From Pseudomonas sp. JUb42 (GTDB lineage: Bacteria; Pseudomonadota; Gammaproteobacteria; Pseudomonadales; Pseudomonadaceae), in assembly GCF_024807945.1 (NCBI RefSeq), contig NZ_JANUFD010000001.1:372001-436000 (forward strand): 64,000 nt of DNA, given 5' to 3'. The notes beneath the pieces are model-generated. The model was not told where the DNA came from. It worked only from the letters and a program-made list of their open reading frames with translations, and made no database searches. Both the position numbers and the translations under genes were made by a program. This document shows positions 53,951 to 63,517 of this stretch, one piece after another (position 1 is the stretch's first letter; every line of letters starts with the position of its first letter).

Positions 53951-55642
53951 ATGATCGGAAATTTCTGGAAGGACAAGTACCCGTCCGGTATCGCTGCCGA
54001 GATCAACCCTGACGAGTACCCAAACATTCAGTCGGTGTTGAAATTGTCTTGCGAGCGTTTCGCCAGCAAGCCTGCCTTCAGCAACCTGGGCAAGACCCTC
54101 ACCTACGGTGAAATGTACGAGCTGTCCGGCGCCTTCGCCGCCTGGCTCCAGCAGCACACCGACCTGCAACCCGGCGACCGCATTGCCGTGCAGTTGCCCA
54201 ACGTCCTGCAATATCCGGTCGCGGTCTTCGGTGCTATCCGTGCCGGGCTGATTGTAGTCAACACCAACCCGTTGTACACCGCGCGGGAAATGGAACACCA
54301 GTTCAACGATTCCGGGGCCAAGGCCCTGGTCTGCCTGGCGAACATGGCGCACCTGGCCGAGAAGGTGGTGCCCAAGACCCAGGTCAAACACGTCATCGTC
54401 ACCGAAGTGGCCGACCTGCTGCCGCCGCTCAAGCGCCTGCTGATCAACAGCGTCATCAAGTACGTGAAGAAGATGGTCCCGGCCTATCACCTGCCCCAGG
54501 CCGTCAAGTTCAATGACGTTTTGGCCAAGGGCCGTGGCAAGGCCGTCAAGGAAGCCAATCCGGGCAGCGGCGACGTCGCTGTCCTGCAATACACCGGCGG
54601 CACCACGGGCGTGGCCAAGGGTGCGATGCTGACCCATCGCAACCTGCTCGCCAACATGCTGCAAAGCAAGGCGCTGATGGGCTCCAACCTGCACGAAGGC
54701 TGCGAAATCCTCATCACGCCGCTGCCGCTGTACCACATCTATGCCTTCACCTTTCACTGCATGTCGATGATGCTGATGGGCAACCACAACATCCTTATCA
54801 GCAACCCCCGTGACCTGCCGTCCATGGTCAAGGAGCTGTCGAAGTGGAAGTTCAGCGGCTTCGTCGGCCTCAACACTTTGTTCGTCGCGCTGTGCAATGA
54901 CGCCAACTTCCGCAACCTCGACTTTTCTGCACTCAAGGTCACCCTGTCGGGCGGCATGGCCCTGCAACAGGCGGCGGCCGAGCGTTGGAAGCAGGTAACC
55001 GGTTGCGGTATTTGCGAAGGCTACGGCATGACCGAAACCAGCCCGGTCGCCACGGTCAACCCGATGGAAACCAACCAGATGGGCACCATCGGTATTCCGG
55101 TGCCGTCGACCCTGTGCAAAGTGATCGATGACGCCGGCAACGAACTGGCCCTGGGCGAAATCGGCGAGTTGTGTATCAAGGGCCCGCAAGTCATGAAAGG
55201 CTACTGGCAGCGCCCGGAAGCCACGGACGAAATCCTCGATTCCGACGGCTGGCTCAAGACTGGTGACATCGCCCTGATCCAGCCCGATGGCTTCATGCGC
55301 ATCGTTGACCGCAAGAAGGACATGATCCTGATCTCCGGCTTTAACGTGTACCCCAACGAACTGGAAGACGTCCTCGCCACCTTGCCGGGCGTGCTGCAAT
55401 GCGCGGCCATCGGCGTACCGGACGAGAAGTCGGGCGAAGCGATCAAGGTGTTCGTTGTGGTCAAGCCGGGCCTGACCCTGACCAAGGATCAGGTCAAGGA
55501 CCATATGCGCGCCAACCTCACTGCCTACAAAGTGCCGCGCAGCATCGAGTTCCGCGATTCGCTGCCGACCACCAACGTCGGCAAGATCCTGCGACGCGAG
55601 TTGCGCGATGAAGAACTGAAGAAACTGGGTTTGAAGAAGTAA
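53951..55642 (+). CDS. fadD1: Long-chain fatty-acid-CoA ligase FadD1
   Basis: A 563-residue paralogue of FadD2 that starts MIGNFWKDKYPSGIAAEINPDE. The same motifs are present: YTGGTTGVAKGAML, EGYGMTETSPVATV and DGWLKTGDIALIQPDGF. The two proteins share most of their sequence and arose by tandem duplication. In P. aeruginosa FadD1 and FadD2 differ in preferred chain length and in regulation. ATG 53951 follows GAGGAG. It has its own upstream region of ~230 bases beyond the REPIN and its own terminator. Confidence 0.93.
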   Translation: MIGNFWKDKYPSGIAAEINPDEYPNIQSVLKLSCERFASKPAFSNLGKTLTYGEMYELSGAFAAWLQQHTDLQPGDRIAVQLPNVLQYPVAVFGAIRAGLIVVNTNPLYTAREMEHQFNDSGAKALVCLANMAHLAEKVVPKTQVKHVIVTEVADLLPPLKRLLINSVIKYVKKMVPAYHLPQAVKFNDVLAKGRGKAVKEANPGSGDVAVLQYTGGTTGVAKGAMLTHRNLLANMLQSKALMGSNLHEGCEILITPLPLYHIYAFTFHCMSMMLMGNHNILISNPRDLPSMVKELSKWKFSGFVGLNTLFVALCNDANFRNLDFSALKVTLSGGMALQQAAAERWKQVTGCGICEGYGMTETSPVATVNPMETNQMGTIGIPVPSTLCKVIDDAGNELALGEIGELCIKGPQVMKGYWQRPEATDEILDSDGWLKTGDIALIQPDGFMRIVDRKKDMILISGFNVYPNELEDVLATLPGVLQCAAIGVPDEKSGEAIKVFVVVKPGLTLTKDQVKDHMRANLTAYKVPRSIEFRDSLPTTNVGKILRRELRDEELKKLGLKK

Positions 55643-55648
55643 GCCCAG

Positions 55649-55675
55649 AGCCCCGCCTTGTGCGGGGCTTTTTTG
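55649..55675 (+). terminator. Terminator of fadD1
   Basis: AGCCCCGC-CTTG-TGCGGGGCT followed by TTTTTTG. Confidence 0.92.
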
Positions 55676-55688
55676 TCGCGCGCAGAAC

Positions 55689-55781
55689 TGTGGGAGCGAG
55701 GCTTGCCCGCGAAGAGGCCGGTACTTCCCACGCATCTCCACAGCCAGAAATACCGTCTTCGCGGGCAAGCCTCGCTCCCAC
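55689..55781. repeat. REPIN, type B copy 3
   Basis: Almost identical over ~93 bp to copy 2 at 53627; only a few spacer bases differ. Confidence 0.92.
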
Positions 55782-55863
55782 GAAATCTATTTCGCGATGC
55801 CACGACCCGCCCCAATCTGCGACAATCCCCGCCTTTGCATTCCAAGAAGACCCTGCGCGCCAG

Positions 55864-58800
55864 ATGACCGACGAATCGCCCTCTATCGACCAACTCCTGA
55901 AGAACCTCGACCACGCGATGATCAGCGAGCGGCATCGTCTGCGCCGCCAGTTGCATGATCTGCGCAAGAAACCCGACGAGGCTCGCCTTGCTCAGTGGGC
56001 GCAGCGGGTGGAGGCGTCGTGTGCCCAGGTTGCGGCGCGGCGGGCTAGCCTGCCGGTGATTCGTTATGACGACAATCTGCCGATTGCCGCCAAGCGCGAT
56101 GAGATCAAGGACGCGCTGCTCAAGCATCAGGTGCTGATCATTGCCGGCGAGACGGGCTCGGGCAAGACCACCCAGTTGCCGAAGATCTGCCTGGAAATCG
56201 GTCGCGGCCAGCACGGCCTGATCGGTCACACCCAGCCACGCCGGATCGCCGCGCGCAGCGTTGCCAGCCGGGTCGCCGAGGAGCTGGGCACGCCCTTGGG
56301 CGCGTTGGTCGGTTATCAGGTGCGCTTCGAGGACCAGAGCGACAGTAATACCCTGATCAAGCTGATGACCGACGGCATCCTGCTGGCGGAAACCCAGCAC
56401 GATCGTTTTCTCGAGCGCTACGACACCATCATCGTCGACGAAGCCCACGAACGCAGCCTGAACATCGACTTCCTGCTCGGCTACCTGAAAACCCTGCTGC
56501 CGCGGCGTCCGGACCTGAAAGTGATCATCACTTCGGCGACCATCGACCTGGAGCGTTTCTCCGAGCATTTCGACAAGGCGCCGATCATCGAAGTGTCCGG
56601 ACGCACCTTCCCCGTAGACACCTGGTATCGGCCCCTGACCAGCGAGCAGGACGAAGAGGGCAACAGCGTCGAGGACGATCTGACCGTCGATCAGGCGATT
56701 CTTGCCACCCTCGACGAACTGGCCGCCTTTGAGCGCAGCGAGCGCAAGAGCCCCGGCGACGTGCTGGTGTTCCTCCCCGGCGAGCGGGAAATCCGTGACG
56801 CGGCGGAGCTGCTGCGCAAGGCCCAGCTCAAGCACACCGAGATCCTGCCGCTCTACGCGCGCCTGTCGCCGGCCGAGCAGCAGCGGATTTTCCAGTCCCA
56901 TCCGGGGCGTCGAGTGGTGCTGGCGACCAACGTCGCGGAAACCTCCCTGACCGTACCGGGCATTCGTTATGTGATCGACACCGGCACCGCGCGTATCAGC
57001 CGCTACAGCTACCGGGCCAAGGTCCAGCGCCTGCCCATCGAAGCCGTGTCCCAGGCCAGCGCCAACCAGCGCAAGGGCCGTTGCGGACGGGTCGAGCCGG
57101 GGCTGTGCGTGCGCCTGTACAGCGAAGAAGACTTCAACAGTCGCCCGGCCTTTACCGATCCGGAAATCCTGCGGACCAACCTGGCGGCGGTGATCCTGCA
57201 GATGCTGCACCTGCGCCTGGGCGAGATCACCGCGTTCCCGTTTATCGAGCCGCCGGATGGCAAGGCCATCAGCGACGGTTTCAACCTGTTGCAGGAGCTG
57301 TCGGCGGTCAACCGCGAGAACCAGCTGACGCCCCTGGGCCGCCAGTTGGCGCGCCTGCCGGTGGACCCGCGCATGGGCCGCATGCTGTTGGAAGCGGCCA
57401 AGCAGGGCAGCCTCCAGGAAGTGCTGATCGTGGCCAGTGCCATGTCTGTGCAGGACGTGCGCGAGCGTCCGCCGGAGCGCCAGCAGGCCGCTGATCAGGC
57501 CCATGCTCAGTGGAAGGACGCCGATTCCGACTTCGCCGGGCTGGTCAATCTGTGGCGCGGCTTCGAGGAGCAACGGCAGAACCTCACGGCCAGCCCGTTG
57601 CGCAACTGGTGCCGCAAGAACTTCCTCAACTATCTGCGCCTGCGCGAATGGCGGGATTCCCATCGCCAACTGAGCCTGATCTGCCGCGACCTGCAACTGA
57701 CCCTGAACAAGGAACCGGCCGACTACGGCAAGTTCCACAAGGCGGTGTTGTCCGGGCTGCTCAGCCAGATTGGCCAGAAGACCGAAGAGGGCGACTACCT
57801 CGGTGCCCGCCAGCGACGTTTCTGGATTCACCCGTCTTCGGGCCTGGGCAAGAAGCGTCCGCAATGGCTGATGGCGGCCGAACTGGTCGAGACCACCAAG
57901 CTCTACGCGCGCATGGTGGCCAAGATCGACTCCGACTGGATCGAGCCGCTGGCCGGGCACCTGATCAAGAAGAACCACTTCGAGCCGCACTGGGAGAAGA
58001 AGCGCGGCCAGGTCGTGGCCTATGAGCAGATCACGCTGTTCGGCCTGATTGTGGTCGGGCGGCGTCCGGTGCATTTCGGCCCGATCGATCCGGTGGTGTC
58101 CCGCGAGCTGTTTATCCGCGAGGCCCTGGTGCGCGGCGAGATCCAGTCCCGGGCCAAGTGCCTGGCGGCCAATACCCGCCTGCTCGAACAGCTCGACGAA
58201 CTGGAAGCCAAGGCCCGCCGCCGCGATATTCTCGCCGACGAAGACACCCTGTACGCGTTCTACGAGGCGCGGATTCCCGCCGAGATCCATCAGACCGCGA
58301 CCTTCGACAGTTGGTACAAGATGGGCAGCCAGAAAGACCCGCAGCTGCTGATCATGCGCGAGGAAGACGTGCTGGCCCGGGAGGCCAACGAAGTCACCGC
58401 CGCCCATTACCCGGACACCCTGCGCCTGGGCGAGTTGGCCCTGGCCCTGACTTACCATTTCGAGCCGAACCATCCTCGCGATGGCGTAACCCTGCGGGTG
58501 CCGGCGCCTCTGTTGCTGTCGTTGCCTGCCGAGCGCCTGGAATGGCTGGTGCCGGGCTTGCTGGAAACCAAGTGCATTGCCCTGGTACGCAACCTGCCCA
58601 AGGCGATCCGCAAGAACTTCGTGCCGGTGCCGGACTTCATCAAGGCGGCGCTGCAACGCATCACCTTCGGCGAAGGCTCGCTGCCCCAGGCGCTGGGCCG
58701 GGAACTGCTGCGCATGACCGGTGCGCGGGTCAGCGACGAAGCCTGGGCCGAAGCGGCGCAGCAGGTGGAAAGCCACCTGAAGATGAACCTGGAAATCGTC

Positions 58801-59775
58801 GACGGCGAGGGTAAGTTCCTCGGCGAAGGGCGTGATCTTGATGAGCTGACTGCGCGCTTCGCCGAGGCCAGTCAGGCGGCTCTGGCCGTACCGCAAACAG
58901 CAAAAAGCCAGCAACCGGTGGAGGCCAAGGTCTTCGCCGCCGTGGCCGAGAAGACTCAGCAGAACATCGCCGGGTTGTCGATGACGGTATACCCGGCGCT
59001 GGTGGAAGAGGGCGGTGCGGTCAAGGAAGGGCGTTTCTCGACCCAGGCCGAGGCCGAATACCAGCACCGTCGGGCCTTGCAGCGACTGTTACTGCAGCAG
59101 CTGGCCGAGCCTGCCAAGTTCCTGCGCAGCAAGCTGCCCGGCCAGACCGAACTGGCCCTGCTGCATCGCGAGCTGGGCCGGGTCGACGGGCTGATCGAGG
59201 ACATTCTCCTGGCCAGCCTCGACAGTTGCATTCTCGAAGGTGAAGACAACCTGCCGCGCGACGGTGCCGGGCTGCTGTCCCTGGCCGAACGCAAGCGCAG
59301 CCACTGGACCGAGCACGCCGAGCGCCTGGCCCGTCTGACCCTGGAAACCCTCAAGCTCTGGCACGGCCTGCAGAAGCGCTTCAAGGGCAAGATCGATCTG
59401 CAACAGGCCGTGGCCCTCAACGATATCAAGGCGCAACTGGGCAATCTGGTCTATCCGGGCTTCGTGCGCGAGACCCCGGCGCAGTGGTTCAAGGAACTGC
59501 CGCGCTACCTCAAGGCCGTTGAGCTGCGCCTGGAAAAACTGCCGGGCCAGGTGCAGAAGGACCGCGTCTGGAGCATCGAGCTGAGCGGCTTGTGGGCGCA
59601 ATACCAGGCTCGCGCCAGCAAACATGCCCAGGAAGGTAAGCGCGACCCGGAACTGATCACCTATCGCTGGTGGCTGGAGGAATACCGCGTGTCGTTGTTC
59701 GCCCAGCAGCTGGGGACGAAAATGCCAGTGTCCGACAAGCGTCTGAGCAAGCAGTGGAGCGTCGTCGAGGGGTAG
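55864..59775 (+). CDS. hrpA: ATP-dependent RNA helicase HrpA
   Basis: A 1303-residue DEAH-box helicase. In order: GETGSGKTTQLPK (Walker A, about residue 100), DEAHERS (motif II), SATIDLERF (III), TNVAETSLTVPGIRYVIDTG (V) and QRKGRCGRVEPGLCVRLY (VI), then winged-helix, ratchet and OB-type domains and the long C-terminal DUF3418 region. HrpA acts on stalled ribosomes and on mRNA processing in other bacteria. ATG 55864 starts MTDESPSIDQLLKNLDHAMI, the family N terminus. The high GC content leaves a 1180-codon frame open on the other strand, which is not a gene. Confidence 0.96.
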   Translation: MTDESPSIDQLLKNLDHAMISERHRLRRQLHDLRKKPDEARLAQWAQRVEASCAQVAARRASLPVIRYDDNLPIAAKRDEIKDALLKHQVLIIAGETGSGKTTQLPKICLEIGRGQHGLIGHTQPRRIAARSVASRVAEELGTPLGALVGYQVRFEDQSDSNTLIKLMTDGILLAETQHDRFLERYDTIIVDEAHERSLNIDFLLGYLKTLLPRRPDLKVIITSATIDLERFSEHFDKAPIIEVSGRTFPVDTWYRPLTSEQDEEGNSVEDDLTVDQAILATLDELAAFERSERKSPGDVLVFLPGEREIRDAAELLRKAQLKHTEILPLYARLSPAEQQRIFQSHPGRRVVLATNVAETSLTVPGIRYVIDTGTARISRYSYRAKVQRLPIEAVSQASANQRKGRCGRVEPGLCVRLYSEEDFNSRPAFTDPEILRTNLAAVILQMLHLRLGEITAFPFIEPPDGKAISDGFNLLQELSAVNRENQLTPLGRQLARLPVDPRMGRMLLEAAKQGSLQEVLIVASAMSVQDVRERPPERQQAADQAHAQWKDADSDFAGLVNLWRGFEEQRQNLTASPLRNWCRKNFLNYLRLREWRDSHRQLSLICRDLQLTLNKEPADYGKFHKAVLSGLLSQIGQKTEEGDYLGARQRRFWIHPSSGLGKKRPQWLMAAELVETTKLYARMVAKIDSDWIEPLAGHLIKKNHFEPHWEKKRGQVVAYEQITLFGLIVVGRRPVHFGPIDPVVSRELFIREALVRGEIQSRAKCLAANTRLLEQLDELEAKARRRDILADEDTLYAFYEARIPAEIHQTATFDSWYKMGSQKDPQLLIMREEDVLAREANEVTAAHYPDTLRLGELALALTYHFEPNHPRDGVTLRVPAPLLLSLPAERLEWLVPGLLETKCIALVRNLPKAIRKNFVPVPDFIKAALQRITFGEGSLPQALGRELLRMTGARVSDEAWAEAAQQVESHLKMNLEIVDGEGKFLGEGRDLDELTARFAEASQAALAVPQTAKSQQPVEAKVFAAVAEKTQQNIAGLSMTVYPALVEEGGAVKEGRFSTQAEAEYQHRRALQRLLLQQLAEPAKFLRSKLPGQTELALLHRELGRVDGLIEDILLASLDSCILEGEDNLPRDGAGLLSLAERKRSHWTEHAERLARLTLETLKLWHGLQKRFKGKIDLQQAVALNDIKAQLGNLVYPGFVRETPAQWFKELPRYLKAVELRLEKLPGQVQKDRVWSIELSGLWAQYQARASKHAQEGKRDPELITYRWWLEEYRVSLFAQQLGTKMPVSDKRLSKQWSVVEG

Positions 59776-60107
59776 GAAGGGCAGCCCTGGGGGCCAGGCA
59801 GGAGCGAATTTGTGGGAGCGAATTCATTCGCGAAGGCGGCATTCCAAGCGACGAATATCTATTGGATGTAACGGCCTCTTCGCGAATGAATTCGCTCCCA
59901 CAGATTTGCACCCACCTCTCGGCCTCGTCGTTCAGCACATTTCCAGCCGCCCGGATAGCGCCAAACCCCCGCCGTTATGGCACACTTCGCCGCTTAAATA
60001 CCGCGCATTCGCGGTTCTTGAATTTTGTGTTGGTACGTATGTTCCATTTTGCGTGCCGTACCTGGGCAGGTCGTTACCTGCATTGATCAAACAAGAGAGG
60101 AACGACC
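59776..60107. other. Intergenic region between hrpA and the FabH-like gene
   Basis: 332 bases. Most is a type A REPIN (59811-59902); the rest is the upstream region of the FabH-like gene. No small gene is visible. Confidence 0.5.
59811..59902. repeat. REPIN, type A copy 3
   Basis: TGTGGGAGCGAATTCATTCG and complement at the ends; follows hrpA by 36 bases. Confidence 0.92.
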
Positions 60108-61229
60108 GTGCACAACGTCGTCATCAGCGGCACCGGGCTGTATACCCCGGCCAACAGCATTTCCAACGAAGAGCTGGTGCAGTCTTTCAACACTTACGTT
60201 GCCCAGTTCAACAGTGACAACGCCGCCGCCATCGAAAGCGGCGAAGTTCAGGCCCTGACTGAGTCCAGCGCCGCGTTCATCGAAAAGGCCTCGGGCATCA
60301 AGAGCCGTTTCGTCATGGACAAGGACGGCATCCTCGATCCGCAGCGCATGAAGCCGCGTCTGCCGGAGCGCGCCAACGATGAATGGTCGATCCTCTGCCA
60401 GATGGGCGCTGCCGCTGCCGAACAGGCGCTGCAACGCGCAGGCAAGACCGCTGCCGATATCGACGGCGTGATCGTCGCCTGCTCCAACCTGCAACGGGCT
60501 TACCCGGCCATTTCCATCGAAATCCAGGCTGCGCTTGGCGTGCAGGGTTTCGGTTTCGACATGAACGTGGCCTGTTCCTCGGCGACCTTCGGCATCCAGG
60601 CCGCCAGCAACAGCGTACAGTTGGGCCAGGCCCGTGCGGTGTTGGTGATCAGCCCGGAAATCTGCACCGGCCACCTGAATTTCCGCGACCGCGACAGCCA
60701 CTTCATCTTCGGCGACGCGGCCACTGCCGTGGTCGTCGAGCGTGCTGACCTGGCGACCTCGCCTTACCAGTTCGACATCCTCGGCACCAAGCTGCTGACC
60801 CAGTTCTCCAATAGCATTCGCAATAACTTCGGCTTCCTCAACCGCGCGGCGGAAGAAGGCGTCGGCGCGCCGGACAAGCTGTTCGTGCAGGAAGGCCGCA
60901 AGGTATTCCGTGAAGTCTGCCCGATGGTTGCCGAACTGGTGGGCAAGCACCTCGAGGAAACCGGCCTCAATGTCAGCGACGTACAGCGCTTCTGGCTGCA
61001 CCAGGCCAACCTGAGCATGAACCACCTGATCGTCAAGAAGCTGCTGGGCCGTGAAGCCAGCGTGGAAGAGGCGCCGGTGATCCTCGATACCTATGCCAAC
61101 ACCAGTTCGGCAGGTTCCGTGATTGCCTTCCATACCTATCAGGATGACCTGCCAAAAGGCTCGCTGGGTGTGCTCAGCTCCTTCGGCGCCGGTTATTCCA
61201 TTGGCAGCGTGATCCTGCGCAAGCGCTGA
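60108..61229 (+). CDS. Beta-ketoacyl-ACP synthase III-like enzyme (PA3286/FabH2 type)
   Basis: A 373-residue thiolase-fold condensing enzyme. The catalytic triad is visible: Cys in MNVACSSATFGIQ, His in WLHQANLSMNHLIVKK and Asn in YANTSSAGSVI. It is longer than housekeeping FabH (~320) because of an insertion near residues 30-75. The P. aeruginosa protein PA3286 of this type joins a medium-chain acyl-CoA from beta-oxidation to malonyl-ACP, feeding degradation products back into synthesis. The start is GTG 60108 after GAGAGGAAC. Transcribed alone. Confidence 0.88.
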   Translation: MHNVVISGTGLYTPANSISNEELVQSFNTYVAQFNSDNAAAIESGEVQALTESSAAFIEKASGIKSRFVMDKDGILDPQRMKPRLPERANDEWSILCQMGAAAAEQALQRAGKTAADIDGVIVACSNLQRAYPAISIEIQAALGVQGFGFDMNVACSSATFGIQAASNSVQLGQARAVLVISPEICTGHLNFRDRDSHFIFGDAATAVVVERADLATSPYQFDILGTKLLTQFSNSIRNNFGFLNRAAEEGVGAPDKLFVQEGRKVFREVCPMVAELVGKHLEETGLNVSDVQRFWLHQANLSMNHLIVKKLLGREASVEEAPVILDTYANTSSAGSVIAFHTYQDDLPKGSLGVLSSFGAGYSIGSVILRKR

Positions 61230-61350
61230 GTGAAGGCGCTTCCTACGGACTGAATGGATCCAATCCTCAAGGCTCCATAACCGGCTATATCACCTGTGTG
61301 TTGTCGGGGCAGTACCTTGAATGCTTCTCATCAAGTATTCGAGGTCCCCT

Positions 61351-62298
61351 ATGTCAGAGACATCCACGCAGATGGTCGCGACCGTCTTGCCGTCCCTCTG
61401 CGCGTCAGCCAATCCCGCTGCCGAGTTCTTCGGCATGGCCGGGCCTGATGCGCAATGGCTGGAACACCCGCTGCCGCGCTGGTATCTGGCCGCCCCCGAG
61501 CCCTTGCGCAAACGCCTGCGTGACAGCCACCGGTGCAGCCTGTTCTCTCTGCGCATGCTGGCGGCAGAGGCGTTCAACCCTTCGATACCGCCCGTGTCCG
61601 GGCAACCGATCGCCAGGGTCTGGATGAACTGTGAACGCGATATCGTCGATACCCTGGCGCATATCGCCCTGATGAAAGGCCATATCGGCGAAGCGGCCCA
61701 TGCCATGCTGATGGATATGCTCAAACCTGAGCGAGCGCCGCGTTGGGGTGACTTTGGCGTGCGCTATCGGCAGTTGCATATGCTCGACACCTACGCCTTT
61801 TCCGGCAGCCTGTTGCACGGCGTTCTATTGGTGCAGCAAGACCGCGCGCACGCCGATAATCATCCCTGTCTGGTCTATATGCCTGCCGAGCCCGAGCATC
61901 CGCTCAGGGAATATCCGTGCCTTGGCCGGTTTGTCGAACGGCTGACAGCCAAGCTGCTCGATCGGTGTTATCAGGACTATTTCCGGCGCTTTATCCGCTA
62001 CGACAAAAGCCCGGAATTTTTCCTGCGGCTCAACCAGCGACTGGCTGGCACGGGCTCGTCAGATGCCGAGTCGCTGATTCAGGTACAGGCCACTTCGGCA
62101 CCGCCGTTCGAGGGGCTATACGAGCATCGCCGAGACAAACTCCATGAAGATGCGCTGGCTGACCGTGAACAATCACCGGCAATAAGGGATACTCGCGGGC
62201 ACGTCCGCAGCTTCTGGGGAGCCCCGCATGCCCGTACAGACCACCGACAGCCTGAGCAGGATCGCGCCCTCGCAATGGGATGCCCTCCTGCCGGATGA
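61351..62298 (+). pseudogene. Truncated DUF6543 (dermonecrotic toxin-like) gene
   Basis: A 315-residue open frame, MSETSTQMVATVLPSLCAS..., with a GAGG site. Segments such as LPRWYLAAPEPLRKRLRDSH, GVLLVQQDRAHADNHPCLVY, PAEPEHPLREYPCLGRFV and PPFEGLYEHRRDKLHEDA have the order and spacing seen at the N terminus of DUF6543 proteins of Pseudomonas, which are usually over 1000 residues. Here the frame ends after running ~70 bases into the next gene, with no C-terminal effector or LRR/ligase part. It reads as a remnant, cut off where the next gene begins. Family assignment is from memory of typical sequence; a smaller intact protein is possible. Confidence 0.6.
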
Positions 62299-63352
62299 CC
62301 AGCCCTTCCTGCGCCATGCCTTTCTCAGTGCCCTGGAAGACAGCGGCAGCCTCGGCCCGCGTTCCGGCTGGCGTGCCGAACATCTGCTGCTGGTGGAGGA
62401 TGAGCGCCTGATCGCGGCCATGCCGGCCTATCGCAAATGGCATTCCTACGGCGAGTATGTGTTCGACCACGCCTGGGCCGACGCCTGTCGCCGCGCCGGG
62501 ATTGCTTATTACCCGAAACTGCTGTCTGCGGTGCCGTTCAGCCCGGTGGGCGGGGCGCGGATTCTCGCGGCGACGCCCCAGGCCGGGCGGGAGCTGTTGG
62601 CGATAGTGCCGGAGTATGCCGAGAGCGAGCAGCTGTCGAGCGTGCACGTCAATTTCACCGATGCGTTTGCCGACAGCCTGTTGGCCGCAGAACCTGCCTG
62701 GATGCAGCGCTACGGCTGCCAGTTTCACTGGCGCAACCGCGACTATCGGGATTTCCAGGACTTCCTCGACGCCCTCAGCTCGCGCAAGCGCAAACAGATG
62801 CGCAAGGAACGCGAACAGGTGGCGGGACAGGGTATCGAGTTCGAGTGGTTGGAAGGTCACCAACTCAGCGAGGCGTTGTGGGATTTTGTCTACGCCTGCT
62901 ATTCCAATACCTACGAGGTTCGTGGGCAATCGCCTTACCTGACCCGGGAATTCTTTAGCCTTGTGGCCGAACGCATGCCCGAAGCCATTCGCGTGGTCCT
63001 CGCCCGCCAGGGTTCACGCCCGGTGGCCATGGCCTTCAGCCTGATCGGTGGCGACAGTTTTTACGGGCGCTATTGGGGCTGCCTGGCGGAGTTCGACCGC
63101 CTGCACTTCGAGACCTGTTTCTACCAGGGCATGGATTTCGCCATTGCCCACGGCCTCAAGCGCTTCGACGCCGGTGCCCAGGGCGAGCACAAGCTGATCC
63201 GCGGCTTCGAGCCGGTGATTACCCACTCCTGGCATTACCTGTCCCATCCGGGGCTGAAAAATGCAGTGAGCGAGTTTCTTGAGCAGGAACGGGTCGGGGT
63301 GTTGGCCTATGCCGAGGATGCGCGCACGGCGTTGCCGTATCGGCAGGAGTGA
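62228..63352 (+). CDS. GNAT/FemAB-like N-acyltransferase (COG3146)
   Basis: A 374-residue protein with the double-GNAT architecture of the FemAB-like COG3146 family: SQWDALLPDDQPFLRHAFLSALEDSG near the N terminus, and LSSRKRKQMRKEREQVAGQGIEFEWLEG in the middle. The second GNAT part has RPVAMAFSLIGGDSFYGRYWGCL and FDAGAQGEHKLIRGFEP. Members may transfer an amino-acid or acyl group to a wall- or lipid-linked acceptor, but none in this group is well defined. ATG 62228 follows GGGGAG and overlaps the end of the truncated toxin frame. Confidence 0.85.
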   Translation: MPVQTTDSLSRIAPSQWDALLPDDQPFLRHAFLSALEDSGSLGPRSGWRAEHLLLVEDERLIAAMPAYRKWHSYGEYVFDHAWADACRRAGIAYYPKLLSAVPFSPVGGARILAATPQAGRELLAIVPEYAESEQLSSVHVNFTDAFADSLLAAEPAWMQRYGCQFHWRNRDYRDFQDFLDALSSRKRKQMRKEREQVAGQGIEFEWLEGHQLSEALWDFVYACYSNTYEVRGQSPYLTREFFSLVAERMPEAIRVVLARQGSRPVAMAFSLIGGDSFYGRYWGCLAEFDRLHFETCFYQGMDFAIAHGLKRFDAGAQGEHKLIRGFEPVITHSWHYLSHPGLKNAVSEFLEQERVGVLAYAEDARTALPYRQE

Positions 63353-63404
63353 CCATTACCGCAGGTACAGATCTGGGGGAGGGAGGACTTGGTGGAACCA
63401 AGTC

Positions 63405-63496
63405 TGTGGGAGCGAATTCATTCGCGAAAGGGCTGATTCAAACGCTACATATTCATCGTCAGAAATATCGCCTTCGCGAGTGAATTCGCTCCCACA
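63405..63496. repeat. REPIN, type A copy 4
   Basis: TGTGGGAGCGAATTCATTCG and complement; between the GNAT-like gene and the convergent ABC transporter gene. Confidence 0.92.
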
Positions 63497-63517
63497 GCGG
63501 GGCTAACAGTGTTTTGT

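Noticed and set aside
53780..55768. A 662-codon minus-strand frame over fadD1 and its REPIN
   Set aside because: Antisense to a clear acyl-CoA ligase; its N terminus is encoded by a REPIN.
55525..59067. A 1180-codon open frame on the minus strand over hrpA
   Set aside because: It is a high-GC shadow of the plus-strand helicase, has no recognisable domain order and no ribosome site.
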